Origin: Aggregatibacter kilianii
Lineage (GTDB): Bacteria; Pseudomonadota; Gammaproteobacteria; Enterobacterales; Pasteurellaceae
Length of the DNA: 64,000 nucleotides
Direction: 5' to 3'
Assembly: GCF_003130255.1 (NCBI RefSeq)
Contig: NZ_NRCN01000002.1
Location: forward strand, 62,001 to 126,000
Shown here: in pieces, positions 41,431-52,500 of the stretch
Position numbering within the stretch: position 1 is the stretch's first letter
How the letters are laid out: each line of letters begins with the position of its first letter
The notes under the pieces: generated by a model
Told to the model about the DNA's origin: nothing
Seen by the model: the letters and a program-made list of their open reading frames with translations, nothing else
Database searches by the model: none
Made by a program: the position numbers and the translations under genes

Positions 41431-42036
41431 ATGGCGCGGGTAACGGTAGCGGAACTCATTAAACGAGCCAAGACCACCGCACAGGACATTGATTTTGTGC
41501 AGTGGATCGAGTCTGAGTGGCTTGACTGGTATAACGAGTGTCTATTAACCCTCGTAACGGTTGCGCCTAATGCGGTCGCTGTGAACCGTACCCTCACCCT
41601 TGTACAAGGTAGTCGTCAGACTATCCCTGAAACCGCTGCCCGCTTGGTAGACGTCGTTCGTAACACTACCAGTGGGCGAGCGATCCGGAACATCGACCGA
41701 AAAACCCTCGACGAACAGTTCCCGGTATGGCACAAAGACCTTGCAGACGAGGCATACTTCTACGTTTATGACGCCGGTGTGCCGACCACATTCTATGTAT
41801 ACCCCGCTCTAAAAACCGCCGGTGTTCAGATTGACGTCGTACTGGCCGAAAAACCGGTGGCAGCGACCCAAACATCTGATGTGATTGCCGTCTCTGACTG
41901 GTATGCCCCGGCCATTGTTGACTACCTACTGTACCGCGCGTACCTCAAGAACGCGGACTACACCAACGACCTCGGGCGTTCTGATAATTTCTATAACAAA
42001 TTCCTGAGTAAACTCGGGGTGTCTAATGGAGGCTAA
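41431..42036 (+). CDS. Head-tail adaptor protein (DUF6682-like)
   Basis: 201 aa. QWIESEWLDWYNECLLTLV, then a beta domain and VSDWYAPAIVDYLLYRAYLKNADYT at the end, the pattern of podovirus adaptor proteins that dock below the portal. Starts 3 bp after the previous gene. Confidence 0.7.
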   Translation: MARVTVAELIKRAKTTAQDIDFVQWIESEWLDWYNECLLTLVTVAPNAVAVNRTLTLVQGSRQTIPETAARLVDVVRNTTSGRAIRNIDRKTLDEQFPVWHKDLADEAYFYVYDAGVPTTFYVYPALKTAGVQIDVVLAEKPVAATQTSDVIAVSDWYAPAIVDYLLYRAYLKNADYTNDLGRSDNFYNKFLSKLGVSNGG

Positions 42037-42039
42037 CCC

Positions 42040-42642
42040 GTGCAATACACAAAGCTGGCTGAACGAATCGCACTGGAATCTGGCGGCATTCCTGACTTTA
42101 TTCTCGCGCAGTTACTCGTAACCTGCGCCGACGAATTCTTCCACGACTCACGGCTCTGGCGCGTGACAGGTGAAATTACCCTTAATCTCGATGATGACGA
42201 ACCGCAATACAACCTCCCTGCGCTACTCCCGGCAGACACCTATATGGTGCGGGTTGAAACCCTGTCGTACGAAGACGGTACGCGAATTCCGGCGGTATCT
42301 AACACCGGGCGTTACCCGGAACTAGGTCTAGCGTTCACCTCGAGTACGGATAATATCGAACTCTTTGGGTCGGAGTACCCCCCTGAAAAGTTGCAAATAC
42401 AAGTAAGTGTAGCACCGACCGCAACAAACAGCGTTATCCCTGACGACCTTCTCCCGTACTGCCGTCGCGCACTAACCGCCCTCGTATTATATCGCGCGTA
42501 TGCAACACCTAACCGTGAATGGACAAATACCGAGCAAGCAACTTTCTGGGCTGGACAGTACGAAATGTTACTGCTCGAAGCCATGCGCCGCGGTCGCGCA
42601 GACAAAGTCAACACACATAAGGAGTGTAAATTCTCATGGTAA
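42040..42642 (+). CDS. Second connector/adaptor-type protein
   Basis: 200 aa, GTG start 4 bp after the adaptor gene. FILAQLLVTCADEFFHDSRLWR and a C-terminal LPYCRRALTALVLYRAYATPNREW; the layout parallels the adaptor before it, suggesting a related fold. Probably part of the neck. Confidence 0.65.
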   Translation: MQYTKLAERIALESGGIPDFILAQLLVTCADEFFHDSRLWRVTGEITLNLDDDEPQYNLPALLPADTYMVRVETLSYEDGTRIPAVSNTGRYPELGLAFTSSTDNIELFGSEYPPEKLQIQVSVAPTATNSVIPDDLLPYCRRALTALVLYRAYATPNREWTNTEQATFWAGQYEMLLLEAMRRGRADKVNTHKECKFSW

Positions 42643-43142
42643 GACATCAAGTGACCCCAGAAACAGAGTACCAATTCCTGCACGACCTCTATAACGGCAA
42701 TCAAGAGGCAATCAACATATTCATGACTATGGCACGCATATCTCACGCCATGGACGACCTTATCGACAAGGATAATGAGGTCAGTGATGTTGAGATTGCC
42801 GAGGCATTCTTCATGGCAATTTGTGTACTACCGTCAATCAAACTATACCGTGACAACATCGACGACTTCCGCTCGTTTATGTTTATGGTGTTCACCGACT
42901 ATATTTCATCAGTGGAGCTTGAGAAAGGCACAGAACACGAGAGAAATATGGCGTTCATGCTTCGCGACAGCTTGACAGGGCTTGCTACACTAATCTGCGC
43001 GCTTTTATATGGCAGAACCGTGGCGATGCAAAAGGCCGCTGAGATTCGCCGCTTCTTCCATGACGAACACTTAGAAGAATATAAACAACTTTTACCTACA
43101 ACGCCGGTAGACAACTCTGCCGACACACAAGGAGACGAATAA
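42636..43142 (+). CDS. Structural-region protein of unknown function
   Basis: 168 aa, helical, acidic (MDDLIDKDNEVSDVEIAEAFF). Overlaps both neighbours by a few bases. Function unknown. Confidence 0.5.
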   Translation: MVRHQVTPETEYQFLHDLYNGNQEAINIFMTMARISHAMDDLIDKDNEVSDVEIAEAFFMAICVLPSIKLYRDNIDDFRSFMFMVFTDYISSVELEKGTEHERNMAFMLRDSLTGLATLICALLYGRTVAMQKAAEIRRFFHDEHLEEYKQLLPTTPVDNSADTQGDE

Positions 43143-43744
43143 TGTGCGGCGGTGGCGGTGGCGGTGGCCAACAAAGAACACCGGAAAACGAGCTCGCGTC
43201 AAAAGGTATCGAATCTGAACGTTACAACCTCGCCGCGGGTGTGAACTCCCAATATTTGCCAAAATATGTTGAGGAGGCTAAACGTGACTTCTCACACATT
43301 TCCGGCGGTCTCGCCAATGCGGACATAATGTCTCAAAGTAAGAACGACTACGTAGGCGCCGGCGCTAACTACATGGCCGCTAGCGACTCGCAGAATTCGT
43401 TAGCTAATACCCGCAACACGGCCATTCTTAAAGCCCGTGGCGCAGCAGAACGGACGCGTATCGAGAGTACTGACAGCGCACTACGCGCCCTGAACGGCGC
43501 AGCACAATCAGCGGCGCAAGGTCTGGTGGCCTCGGCCCGCCGTGAGAGCGACGAAGCAGTGACCTCCGCAAATAATCGTCAAAATACACGACAAACGAAT
43601 ATCGCCGGCGCGGTCTCTCTTGCCGGGGCGCTTGGAGGTATCGGGTATGATATGTATTCCCGCGGTGAGCTCTTTGGAAAGACCCCAAAACGCGCGGACG
43701 GTGGAGCTCCTGTCGTCGAGGCCAAACCCGTCTGGAGAAAGTAA
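43142..43744 (+). CDS. Internal virion protein (T7 gp14-like position and layout)
   Basis: 200 aa. Starts M-C-followed by seven Gly, continues with Ala/Ser-rich helices (ALRALNGAAQSAAQGLVASA) and has a hydrophobic stretch near the end (IAGAVSLAGALGGIGYDMYS). Short Gly-rich starts and Ala-rich helices are typical of ejection proteins encoded just before the large internal proteins. Confidence 0.6.
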   Translation: MCGGGGGGGQQRTPENELASKGIESERYNLAAGVNSQYLPKYVEEAKRDFSHISGGLANADIMSQSKNDYVGAGANYMAASDSQNSLANTRNTAILKARGAAERTRIESTDSALRALNGAAQSAAQGLVASARRESDEAVTSANNRQNTRQTNIAGAVSLAGALGGIGYDMYSRGELFGKTPKRADGGAPVVEAKPVWRK

Positions 43745-43747
43745 CCG

Positions 43748-44305
43748 ATGGCAACTAATTACGAAAAATGGCAGTACAGACGTAACGCTCAAGGCAATAC
43801 TGAGGCGCAACTCGCAAGTGCGTACCGTGCCGATTGGGCTACCATCGCGCCACACTTGCAAGACTTACTACAGACCGAAGCTGACGCCGTAACCAGTACC
43901 GGCATCGTTGACGCGGCACAGCGGCAGATACAGCGCTCTGCTATGGGTTCCGACGAGAGCATGAACGCCCGGCAACAGATGCGTGCTAACACCAATCTCA
44001 CACCATCTCAGCGGCTGTCGTTAAGCTCTAGCGTGTCTCAAGCTGCGGCGGCCAACAATACAGCTAACATGAACACAGCGCGGATTAATCAACATGAGAG
44101 CAACCTCTCCGCGTTAAACCGCCTCATTGCCACAACAAACGCGATGAAACAGGGTTCTGCATCTACGCTCAATGAGATCGCCTCTAACGAGTCAATGCGT
44201 AAACAGGCGAATGACACTGCTAGAGCGCAGAAACGCCAACAAAACACCCAGACCGCCGTGAGTGCTGTGGCAACAATCGCGACAATTGCAGCCGCTGCAT
44301 GGTAG
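43748..44305 (+). CDS. Internal virion protein, helical
   Basis: 185 aa of Ala/Asn/Ser/Gln-rich helix (SSSVSQAAAANNTANMNTA), ending in a hydrophobic tail (TAVSAVATIATIAAAAW). Probably a small ejection or core protein. Confidence 0.55.
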   Translation: MATNYEKWQYRRNAQGNTEAQLASAYRADWATIAPHLQDLLQTEADAVTSTGIVDAAQRQIQRSAMGSDESMNARQQMRANTNLTPSQRLSLSSSVSQAAAANNTANMNTARINQHESNLSALNRLIATTNAMKQGSASTLNEIASNESMRKQANDTARAQKRQQNTQTAVSAVATIATIAAAAW

Positions 44306-44309
44306 GTGT

Positions 44310-45068
44310 ATGGGGTATTTGACCGAAACTATCGAAGCTGTTCAACGAGCGCGTCGCCCGCTATTCCAGTTTTCAGGCGGACGCGACTCATTATGCACCC
44401 TGTTTTTACTCTACGAGTCCGGTTGTTCAAACTTCGACATAGTCTGGGTCAATACCGGTGATGCAGCACCTGAAACGACAAAACTTGTTAATTACATAAA
44501 GACTTTGTGGGGCGACAGGCTCTACGAGGTGCGCACAGATTCTCGTACGTGGCGAAAAACAAACGGAGACCCGTCGCCACTAGTGCGTTGCGAGGAAGCC
44601 TTCCCGTGGGTGGCTGAATGTTCGAACGAACAGTACCACGTTCAGCCACAAAGTTCATGTTGTGCAGCCAACGTCATGAACCCGATGCACGAATTCACTG
44701 TCAGCGGCGGCTACGACCTGGTTATTCGAGGAAATCGCGGTAGCGAACCGCTGAAAACCGCTATCGGGCACTTACAAAAATCTGACGCCCCGTACATGCT
44801 CGCCTACCCTATTTACGACTGGACGACCCCACAAGTGGACATGTATCTAGTCAAGCGAAATATGCTCCCATCGTTCTACGAGTTTATGGATTCCGGCGTC
44901 GACTGTATGACCTGTCCGGCGTTCTGGGGTAACGGGCACCAAACATGGCTCGCGACACATTACCCTGATGTAGCACAAGAGCGACAACATAATATCGAAA
45001 AACTTATGAGCTATATGTCAAACGTCATACAGCTTGGATTTAATGAATTAGACCTTAGAGGTGTGTAA
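44310..45068 (+). CDS. PAPS-reductase/DndC-like PP-loop protein
   Basis: 252 aa from ATG 44310. The PP-loop is F-Q-F-S-G-G-R-D-S; VWVNTGDAAPETTKLVNYI and VIRGNRGSEP follow as in phosphoadenosine phosphosulfate reductase-like enzymes. Two extra Cys pairs, S-S-C-C-A-A-N and D-C-M-T-C-P-A-F, could hold a metal or Fe-S site. Its substrate in a phage is unknown; sulfur transfer to nucleic acid or a nucleotide is one option. It is embedded between internal virion protein genes and overlaps the next start. Confidence 0.85.
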   Translation: MGYLTETIEAVQRARRPLFQFSGGRDSLCTLFLLYESGCSNFDIVWVNTGDAAPETTKLVNYIKTLWGDRLYEVRTDSRTWRKTNGDPSPLVRCEEAFPWVAECSNEQYHVQPQSSCCAANVMNPMHEFTVSGGYDLVIRGNRGSEPLKTAIGHLQKSDAPYMLAYPIYDWTTPQVDMYLVKRNMLPSFYEFMDSGVDCMTCPAFWGNGHQTWLATHYPDVAQERQHNIEKLMSYMSNVIQLGFNELDLRGV

Positions 45069-46582
45069 TGGCAACTAACGGAATTCTGGAAGGCATCCAA
45101 GGCGCTTCCGCGTTACTCAACATGTATCACGGCATCCGCGACCGCCAAGACCGTCGCGAGGCAGACGCGCGTGATTTCGCGCATAAAGAGGCCCGCGAAC
45201 GCCTGGCAGACACCCAATGGCAGATGAACTACGACCGTCAAGGTGACCAGTTCAATCAACAGATGGACCTACGACGCCAAGAGCACGCGGATAACATGGC
45301 TTATCGCCGTGAGGCATTGGCCGAACAACGTCGTTCGCACAACATGAGTCACGGACTGTCGGCTGCTCGCTTTAGACGCGAAGAAGAACGCTATCGCCAA
45401 GAACGCGCGGACGCGGAAGCGGCACGGAAAGCAACAGAGGATTTCTATCGCCAACGTGTACTTGGCGTCGATGGAAAGGACAGCAATATCAGCTACGGCG
45501 AGGCGGCTGCTATTCCGGGCGTGATTAAAGAGTCCCTCGGTGAGACAGGAAACATGTTACTGGCTGCTGCCGGCTTCAAACTGCCGGAGGGCACGCCCGG
45601 TAACGCTGTCGTCGGGGCTATGGACGACAAAAAAGGCGGTATCATCCCTGTAGCTATTTCAAAAGACGCTGAGGGTAGAGGTCGTGTGGAAGCAATTTCC
45701 GGTCCAGTTCCGCGCGAGCAGGTGTCTGAGTTTGTGGCGAACGGTGGTAGCCAGCTAGCAGGGACCGCGTTTGCTGCTGCGCTCGGCGTGCAAGCGGCAC
45801 AGGACACGAACAAAGTTAGAGATGCTCAAGACGCCCGCGACAACCGCGAGTACAACCTTGCACGCATTGACCAAGCAATTTCTATAGTCCAAAACCCTAA
45901 AATCAGCAAAGAAATCCGCGAAGAAGCCGCACAGGAGCTCGAAGCCTACCGTGTCGCCGGTGTTGACACCAAGCTCCGTGGCCGTTCCTTAGTTGAAGGT
46001 GTGGCAAGAATGCAGGAAGAACAAAAAACTGTGCGCAAAGCAGAACTAGACGCTCTTGGAACAGTGACGAAGACTGAGGCCGAGGCCCGTCTTGATAGAC
46101 AGCGCGACACCGCGACAAATAAAGAGTTTGCAACACTGCGCAAAGACCTGATTACCTCAGCAGGGGATTTGTACGACAAGAAAGACCCACGTTCACGTGT
46201 TGCTGCCGGGCTCGTTGATGCCGGTTTAACTTATATCGAGGACACTCAGGGTCGTCGAGCAGGACAAGCAAATAGCTCTGCGTTTAAGGCACAGTTCAAC
46301 AACATTATCCGCACCGCAGTTAATCTGAAAACTGACGACTTCGCGGCCGCATACGCAGCGACACAGCGCTACGGCGGCACCGGCAATGAGAATCAGACAG
46401 ATATATTGCTTGGCAGCTATAATTCCGCGCGCAGACTCCTCGAGGAGGCCGGCATGAGTGAAGCCGAAGCAAACCGTGCGCTGACACAGGCTACTGACGC
46501 GCTATTGAAACACGATAAACAAACAAACTTTAGCGAACTTCCACGCTACATTACGGAAAAATACGGTATCAAAGGTAACTAA
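45068..46582 (+). CDS. Large internal virion protein, coiled coil
   Basis: 504 aa. The first ~140 residues are a charged coiled coil (RRQEHADNMAYRREALAEQ). A small globular part (residues ~140-240) and more helices follow. It resembles T7 gp15-like ejection proteins in position and composition. Confidence 0.6.
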   Translation: MATNGILEGIQGASALLNMYHGIRDRQDRREADARDFAHKEARERLADTQWQMNYDRQGDQFNQQMDLRRQEHADNMAYRREALAEQRRSHNMSHGLSAARFRREEERYRQERADAEAARKATEDFYRQRVLGVDGKDSNISYGEAAAIPGVIKESLGETGNMLLAAAGFKLPEGTPGNAVVGAMDDKKGGIIPVAISKDAEGRGRVEAISGPVPREQVSEFVANGGSQLAGTAFAAALGVQAAQDTNKVRDAQDARDNREYNLARIDQAISIVQNPKISKEIREEAAQELEAYRVAGVDTKLRGRSLVEGVARMQEEQKTVRKAELDALGTVTKTEAEARLDRQRDTATNKEFATLRKDLITSAGDLYDKKDPRSRVAAGLVDAGLTYIEDTQGRRAGQANSSAFKAQFNNIIRTAVNLKTDDFAAAYAATQRYGGTGNENQTDILLGSYNSARRLLEEAGMSEAEANRALTQATDALLKHDKQTNFSELPRYITEKYGIKGN

Positions 46583-46585
46583 TCT

Positions 46586-49500
46586 ATGGCAGAAAATAAA
46601 TGGCTTGACGGCGACACAGTAAAAACGGGCGGCACCCCCCGCCCACGCCGTATGTTAGGGGTTGATACCACCGAAACTAAACACGAAGAAGGCAATAAAG
46701 GCTGGTCAATTGACGCCTATATCGCTAAGCATATCGCTCAAGGTACTGACCAGACAGTCACAGGTACCGGACGTTACGACAAGTATGGCCGCGAACTCGC
46801 CACACTATCCACAGACGATGGCGGCCTTACCAGCAACGAAAAACTGATTCGTGCCGGTCTCGCCGGTACATCCGGCAGTGTTGCTAATCTCCCTGATGAC
46901 GTTGCATCCGCGCGACATGAACGAGTCCGAAACGCGCTCGCAGGCGTGCCCGATAGTGACGAGAATGTCCGCAACATCGGCCAACTGACTCGTAACCTAA
47001 ACACTGCCGATAAAAGCGGCCGCCTACAAGGTATCCGTGTCGGCTCTCATGCCCCTAGTCAAAAACGTGACGGGAACGTTTTGACAAATTCCCTCGCCCG
47101 CGGTGTTGACCAAACCCAAATGATGCTGTACGGCACTGCGGCGGCGATGGCGAATGCTATCGGCAACGACGACCTACAGAAGTGGGGCGAAGAAGGTATG
47201 GCCGCTAACAAATACCAACTTGAGCGCAACCAGCCGGAAACAAGTTCATATAAGGACATCGACGGAGTTGGTACCGCTGTAACCTACGCCATTGAACGTG
47301 TATCTGAGACCGCCGCACAGCTCGCGGGAACCGCAGCAGCAGCAGCGGTCGGCGCCGGTATTGGCGCTGCAACTACCGGTGGCGTGGGAACAATCCCCGG
47401 TGCTTTCGCCGGAACCTGGCTCGCCTCCTCGGCTATGAGTAGTGGAGAGCTCGCCGGTGATATGAAAGAGGCTGGCGTTAAGGACTATGGTGTTGCCTCA
47501 CTTATTACCGGTGCCGGCATGGGCGCCCTGGACGCGTTCAGCTTCGGTAAGATGGGCTCTGCTGTTATGGGCGGTCTCGGGGTCAAAAAGCGTGCTGCAA
47601 TGGAGGTTGCCGGCTATCTGGGTGCAGGCAAGGAGATTGCTAAAGCAGCTGCTAAAGGTTTTGTAACTGAAGGCACAACTGAGGCTATGCAAGAAGGTGT
47701 GAAAGAGGTCGGTATTCGTGCTGCCGGTGGTGACACATCTAAACTCGGCTCACTCACTGACCGCATGGCCGAATCATTTGTCGCCGGCGGTATGGTCGGT
47801 GGCGCACTAACCGGGGCGGGACGCACTGTACGTGAGGGTGTTGCGTTACGGAAACAGAACCAAGATGGTCGCCTATCTGACACCGCGCCCGATGACGCGT
47901 CAGGTAACGTAGTTAACGACCGTGGCGAGGTAACAAAAGGCGCAACAGTGACCTATGACCCGACCGCTGAGAATATCGAGGCTGAGAAAGGTTCACCTAC
48001 CCACGTGAACGACCCTGCAGTCGAGACTAAAACTGTAGAGTCTGTAAAGGAAGTTGAAACTAAACCTGCAGAGGTCGTTGGGGAAGTTGAGGCTAAACCT
48101 GCAGAGGTCGTTGGGGAAGTTGAGGCTAAACCTGCAGAGGCCGTTGGGGAAGTCGAAACTAAACCCGCAGAGGTCGTTGAGGAAGTCGAAACTAAACCTG
48201 TAGAGGTAGCGACCAAAGAACCGGTTAACAGCAAGACTAACTATACCGGCGTTAATCTCCGCCCGTTAATTGATGCGACCTTGGCCGATGACCAGAACGT
48301 GCCACAAGAGATTCGTACCGCGCTCAAAGACTATATGACCGGCGGGTACGTCTCTAAAGAAGCGCTTATGCAAAACCCACACAACCGTGGAGCATACGTC
48401 GACCAATATGCCCGCGACCCAAATGTACCTGACTTGGTGCAAGGTGCGTTCAACAAGGCCCGCGAACAGTTGCACGGGAAGATTCAAGAGGCAAAAGCCG
48501 CCAACCAGAACACAGAGGCAAAACGGCTTGACGGTGAACTCAAGAAACTTAACACATACGAGCAGACATACCGTGTAGAGAACGCACGCAAGAGTGTAGA
48601 CTTTGCTAAGGCTAAACATGCGGCCTATGACGCTGTCGTGCGCGACATCAACAATCGCCATGAAGGTGCAGACAGCATCGTGCGCGCGCTGCGTGCAGCT
48701 ATCGGTCGTAATGATAAAGCAACAATCCAGCGTATCGTCAAAGACCGCACCAATATCGGTTTTCGCAACGCCGACATTGTCACCCAACTATTGACAACTG
48801 ATAAGACCACGCTGGAAGAATTCGCTAAAGACTACGGCGATGGAACCCACACCCCTGAGCAGGTCTACGACCGCTTGGCAGCAACCTACCTCATCGGTCA
48901 GTCACAGGTATTCAGTGAGAGTGGTAAATCTGGTGACAGCGCCCGCGTAGCAAAAGCGCTACACGAACCAAAACAGCAGGAGCAACTAACAGAAACGCCC
49001 GCCACTGAACGCCAACAACCGACAAAAACGGTACTCGACGCTAAAGCTGAGAAAGACCTTAGCGACTATGTACGCCGCGCGGTGTATGCCGCCCAGCGTG
49101 GCGAGACCCGTGTCGAAAGTAAAGCATTTGAGTCAGTGGAAGATGACAGCGGTGAGACTCAGGTATCCACGGTCGAGAGCGCCAATGACGGGATCGACCC
49201 ACGTAATCCACGACAGCTCGAGGCACTACTCGGGGCACTTGAGGCAGGCTGGCTAAACGATAAAGGTGAGATGGTCCGCAATAACGCTGAACACAAACGC
49301 GAAATCCGTAAAGTGTACGATGGTCTTGCTGCACAGTTCCCGGACAAGTTTAAGTGGGTTATCTCCGAGCGCGAGGGCAAAGAGCCCCCGTTCCACCTCA
49401 TTAAAGCTGCCCTGAAAGATGGTCTACAACCGATGATTGAGGCGGCAGAAAGCCAACAAAAACAAGATTTTACGTCCGTCGTACGCAACATGGTTGACGC

Positions 49501-52500
49501 GAAAGCGACAATGTACAACCTCGGGTCTATCGCCAAGAAGACCGGTAACGACAACATCTTCGCGCTTGCTGACCGCGTACTCGAAGCAGCTAAGCCTACT
49601 GAAGCTCAACTTGACGGGCTGGCAGCCCAGTTCGGTGTTGAACGTTCTCGTGTTGAAGCTGTGCTCAAAGATATAGATGTCGCGGTCGAGAGCTACATTA
49701 ATGACATCGACAGTGGTGCTAAACCCGATGTTGCCGCAGTAACCGCAGCGCAAACACTTGACGAGTACACAGAGAATAAGGCTCTCTCTGTGTACTTACA
49801 AGAAGTACTGGCTGACCTTAACACAAAACGTGTAAGTAAAGAGACCATTAATCACGCCATGTCTGTACTCGAAAAAGAGGACATGAGTAATGCGTTGCCG
49901 GAAGACGTTATTACCCGTTTGACTGAGCTTGGTATTATGAACAACGCCGAGGTCGACAACAACGTGAGATTTGTCAACCGTCATGCAGCGGTCCGTTCCG
50001 ACACGAAAACGACAGATGTGCTTGAAGTACCGACCTCGCGCGGTAACCTTCGTCGTGTGAACTTACCTCGCCTTGTGGCCGCCATTATGGAGGAGAACAA
50101 GGGCGAGAATCTCACACCGGCGCACGCGTTTGTATCCGCCGTGCAGGAAGCAGTTGCGCGACTCGAGACGTTAGAAGACAGCCACGGTTATCGCTTGGAG
50201 AATGCCGCCCGAGCGTTTAATGAGATGAAACCTGAACAGGTACTGTATCGTTCCGGTAGCCGTGAGGTGACTATGGCCGATTACCGCGGTATTGTCGAGG
50301 ATATGGTTAGTGTGCAGAACGCCGCAAGCGGGTATACCCAACTCAACGAGCTACGTAAAGCGGCAGTCGGTCAGATGCATGAGGTTATCGAGCGCTATAC
50401 TCCTGAAGGTCGTGACCGCTATCGTAAAAACAACCCGATTCTGTGGCCAATCCCACACCGCGCTGAAAAAAACGAGGTCAGCTACCGCATTGAGCGCGAA
50501 CAGATGGATACCCTACTCCAAGATGTAATGTCATTGGACGAGGGCGCGTTCGCTCTTGAAAGTGAGATGAAAGCGAGCCCTGAATATCAGCTTAAAGACG
50601 TTGTTGGTGGTAAAGACCCTTGGAATGACTTTATCTCTGATTTCCTTGAGGCAGTCGACGTTATGAGCAATGACGACTACTCCGGTAGAAACACCAAAGA
50701 CCTCGACTACGACGCCGCTAAGAGGACAATCGACAACTCAATCAAGACCCTGAAACGTATCTCCGCATGGGTATCGGCTGACCTACGTAATAAACGAAAC
50801 CCGGAGGCTGGGGTCCGTGCCGGGTTGAGTAAAGAATTCTCAAAACGTGTCCGTGCGCTAACAACAGGGCTTACCCGTAGTTACTATCGTCTAGCCGCTA
50901 TCCAACGTAAACTAACTGAGCGCCACTACGCCCTCGAAAAAATTGACGAGATGTTCGGCACAAAATCCACAAATGAACGGACTGAGCGCGCGTTTATTGT
51001 TGATAATGGCATCGAGACGTTGGAAGGTGAAGGTCTCGAAACCGTGACCTATACCCGTGAGGATAATATCCAATACGAGTTTGACTCTACGGTTCGTGAC
51101 AATGACATTGCGTTTGTCGAGGAGCAGACTAATAAAAAACTCTCCCGCGACACTCGCCGTGTATTCGTCGAGAACATGAACGGTGCGAAGAACTTTATCG
51201 TGTACTCCACTAACGGTGATAATGTCACTGTGACCGAGTTCAATAGAGGTAAGAAGGTCGCAGAGCACTCGCTCGATAGCGCCGACACTGAACGCGCGTC
51301 AATGTTGGGCGACAAATACGAAGGCTGGTTGGCACTACACTACGGTGAACGTTCCGGCCTCCCAATCGAAACCCAGTCCCGTGTACTTGCTATCGACGTC
51401 AAAGATATGGTGAACGGTGAGGATGGGCTCGGACTCAAAGGTTTTGAGGGCGGCCTCGATAACCTCGACTTCGCCTATGCACAGCTATTCGGTGTCGGTG
51501 AGTTGCCGCCACTCCATGAACGTATCGCAAAAGTGGCACAAGGCTCTGTGTCCTACAACCCACAAGTAGCCCGACCGGTCGTGAAGCCAGCGAAAGGTGG
51601 CATAGTCAATTACTTCGATGATAACCCGCGAATCAAGTTCTACGGCAAAGAAATGCGCCCACTTGACGTAGGTGCCGCTGACCCGAAAGGGCTTCGTGCG
51701 CGTAACTACCGTACTGTACACGAACTCGTGACCGCTACCGGTATCAAAGAGCAGGTGAACATTATCCAAGGCAGTGACATCGAAACCACCCGGGTCGAGA
51801 CAGTCAATGGCGAATACAACATTCACCTCCCAATGCTTACATCGAAGAACGCCCACGAGTGGCTACTGTCGCTCGGCCACGAGCTAGGCCACGTAATGCT
51901 TGACCCGTATCTAAACGCGTTTGACAAAGGTGCGTTACCGAACGACACACGTGAGGTAATTAGTAGCCTCTACAGCGGCGTGTTGGATGGTGACAAAGCC
52001 GCTATCGAGGGTTTTGCCGACAGCTACGCCCAACACTTTATCGAGCCGTTAATCGGTAAAAAGGTCGAAGTCAATGAGCAGAGCAAACATATCCTCGGTA
52101 ACATCTATATGCGTTTTAAACGTCTGGGGCAGAAAGTCGTTGACACACTCAATAGCCTACTTAAGGATTTTGAACTCCTAACCGGGCGTAAACAGAAAAT
52201 CAATACCTCGGCGCAGAAGGCGTTTCTCGATAAACTCGCCGGCGAACGCGAGGCTATGCACGAGCATTTGAGAGAGGTTAATGAGAACTTACTCGGCAAG
52301 ATGAAAGTCAACCCTAAACTAATCGGGCGAGCTATCCGTGAAACACTTCACGCGTTGCGCCCGACGTGGGGCCGCCTTAATAGCATCTCACCGGAGGTAG
52401 CGGCCATGTTCCAAGCTGCGGGCGACGGTAACAGACCTGCATACGTGAACCTCATGCGTCGATATACCCGTAACGCACAAGGTAAGCGTGTTATGGGTGA

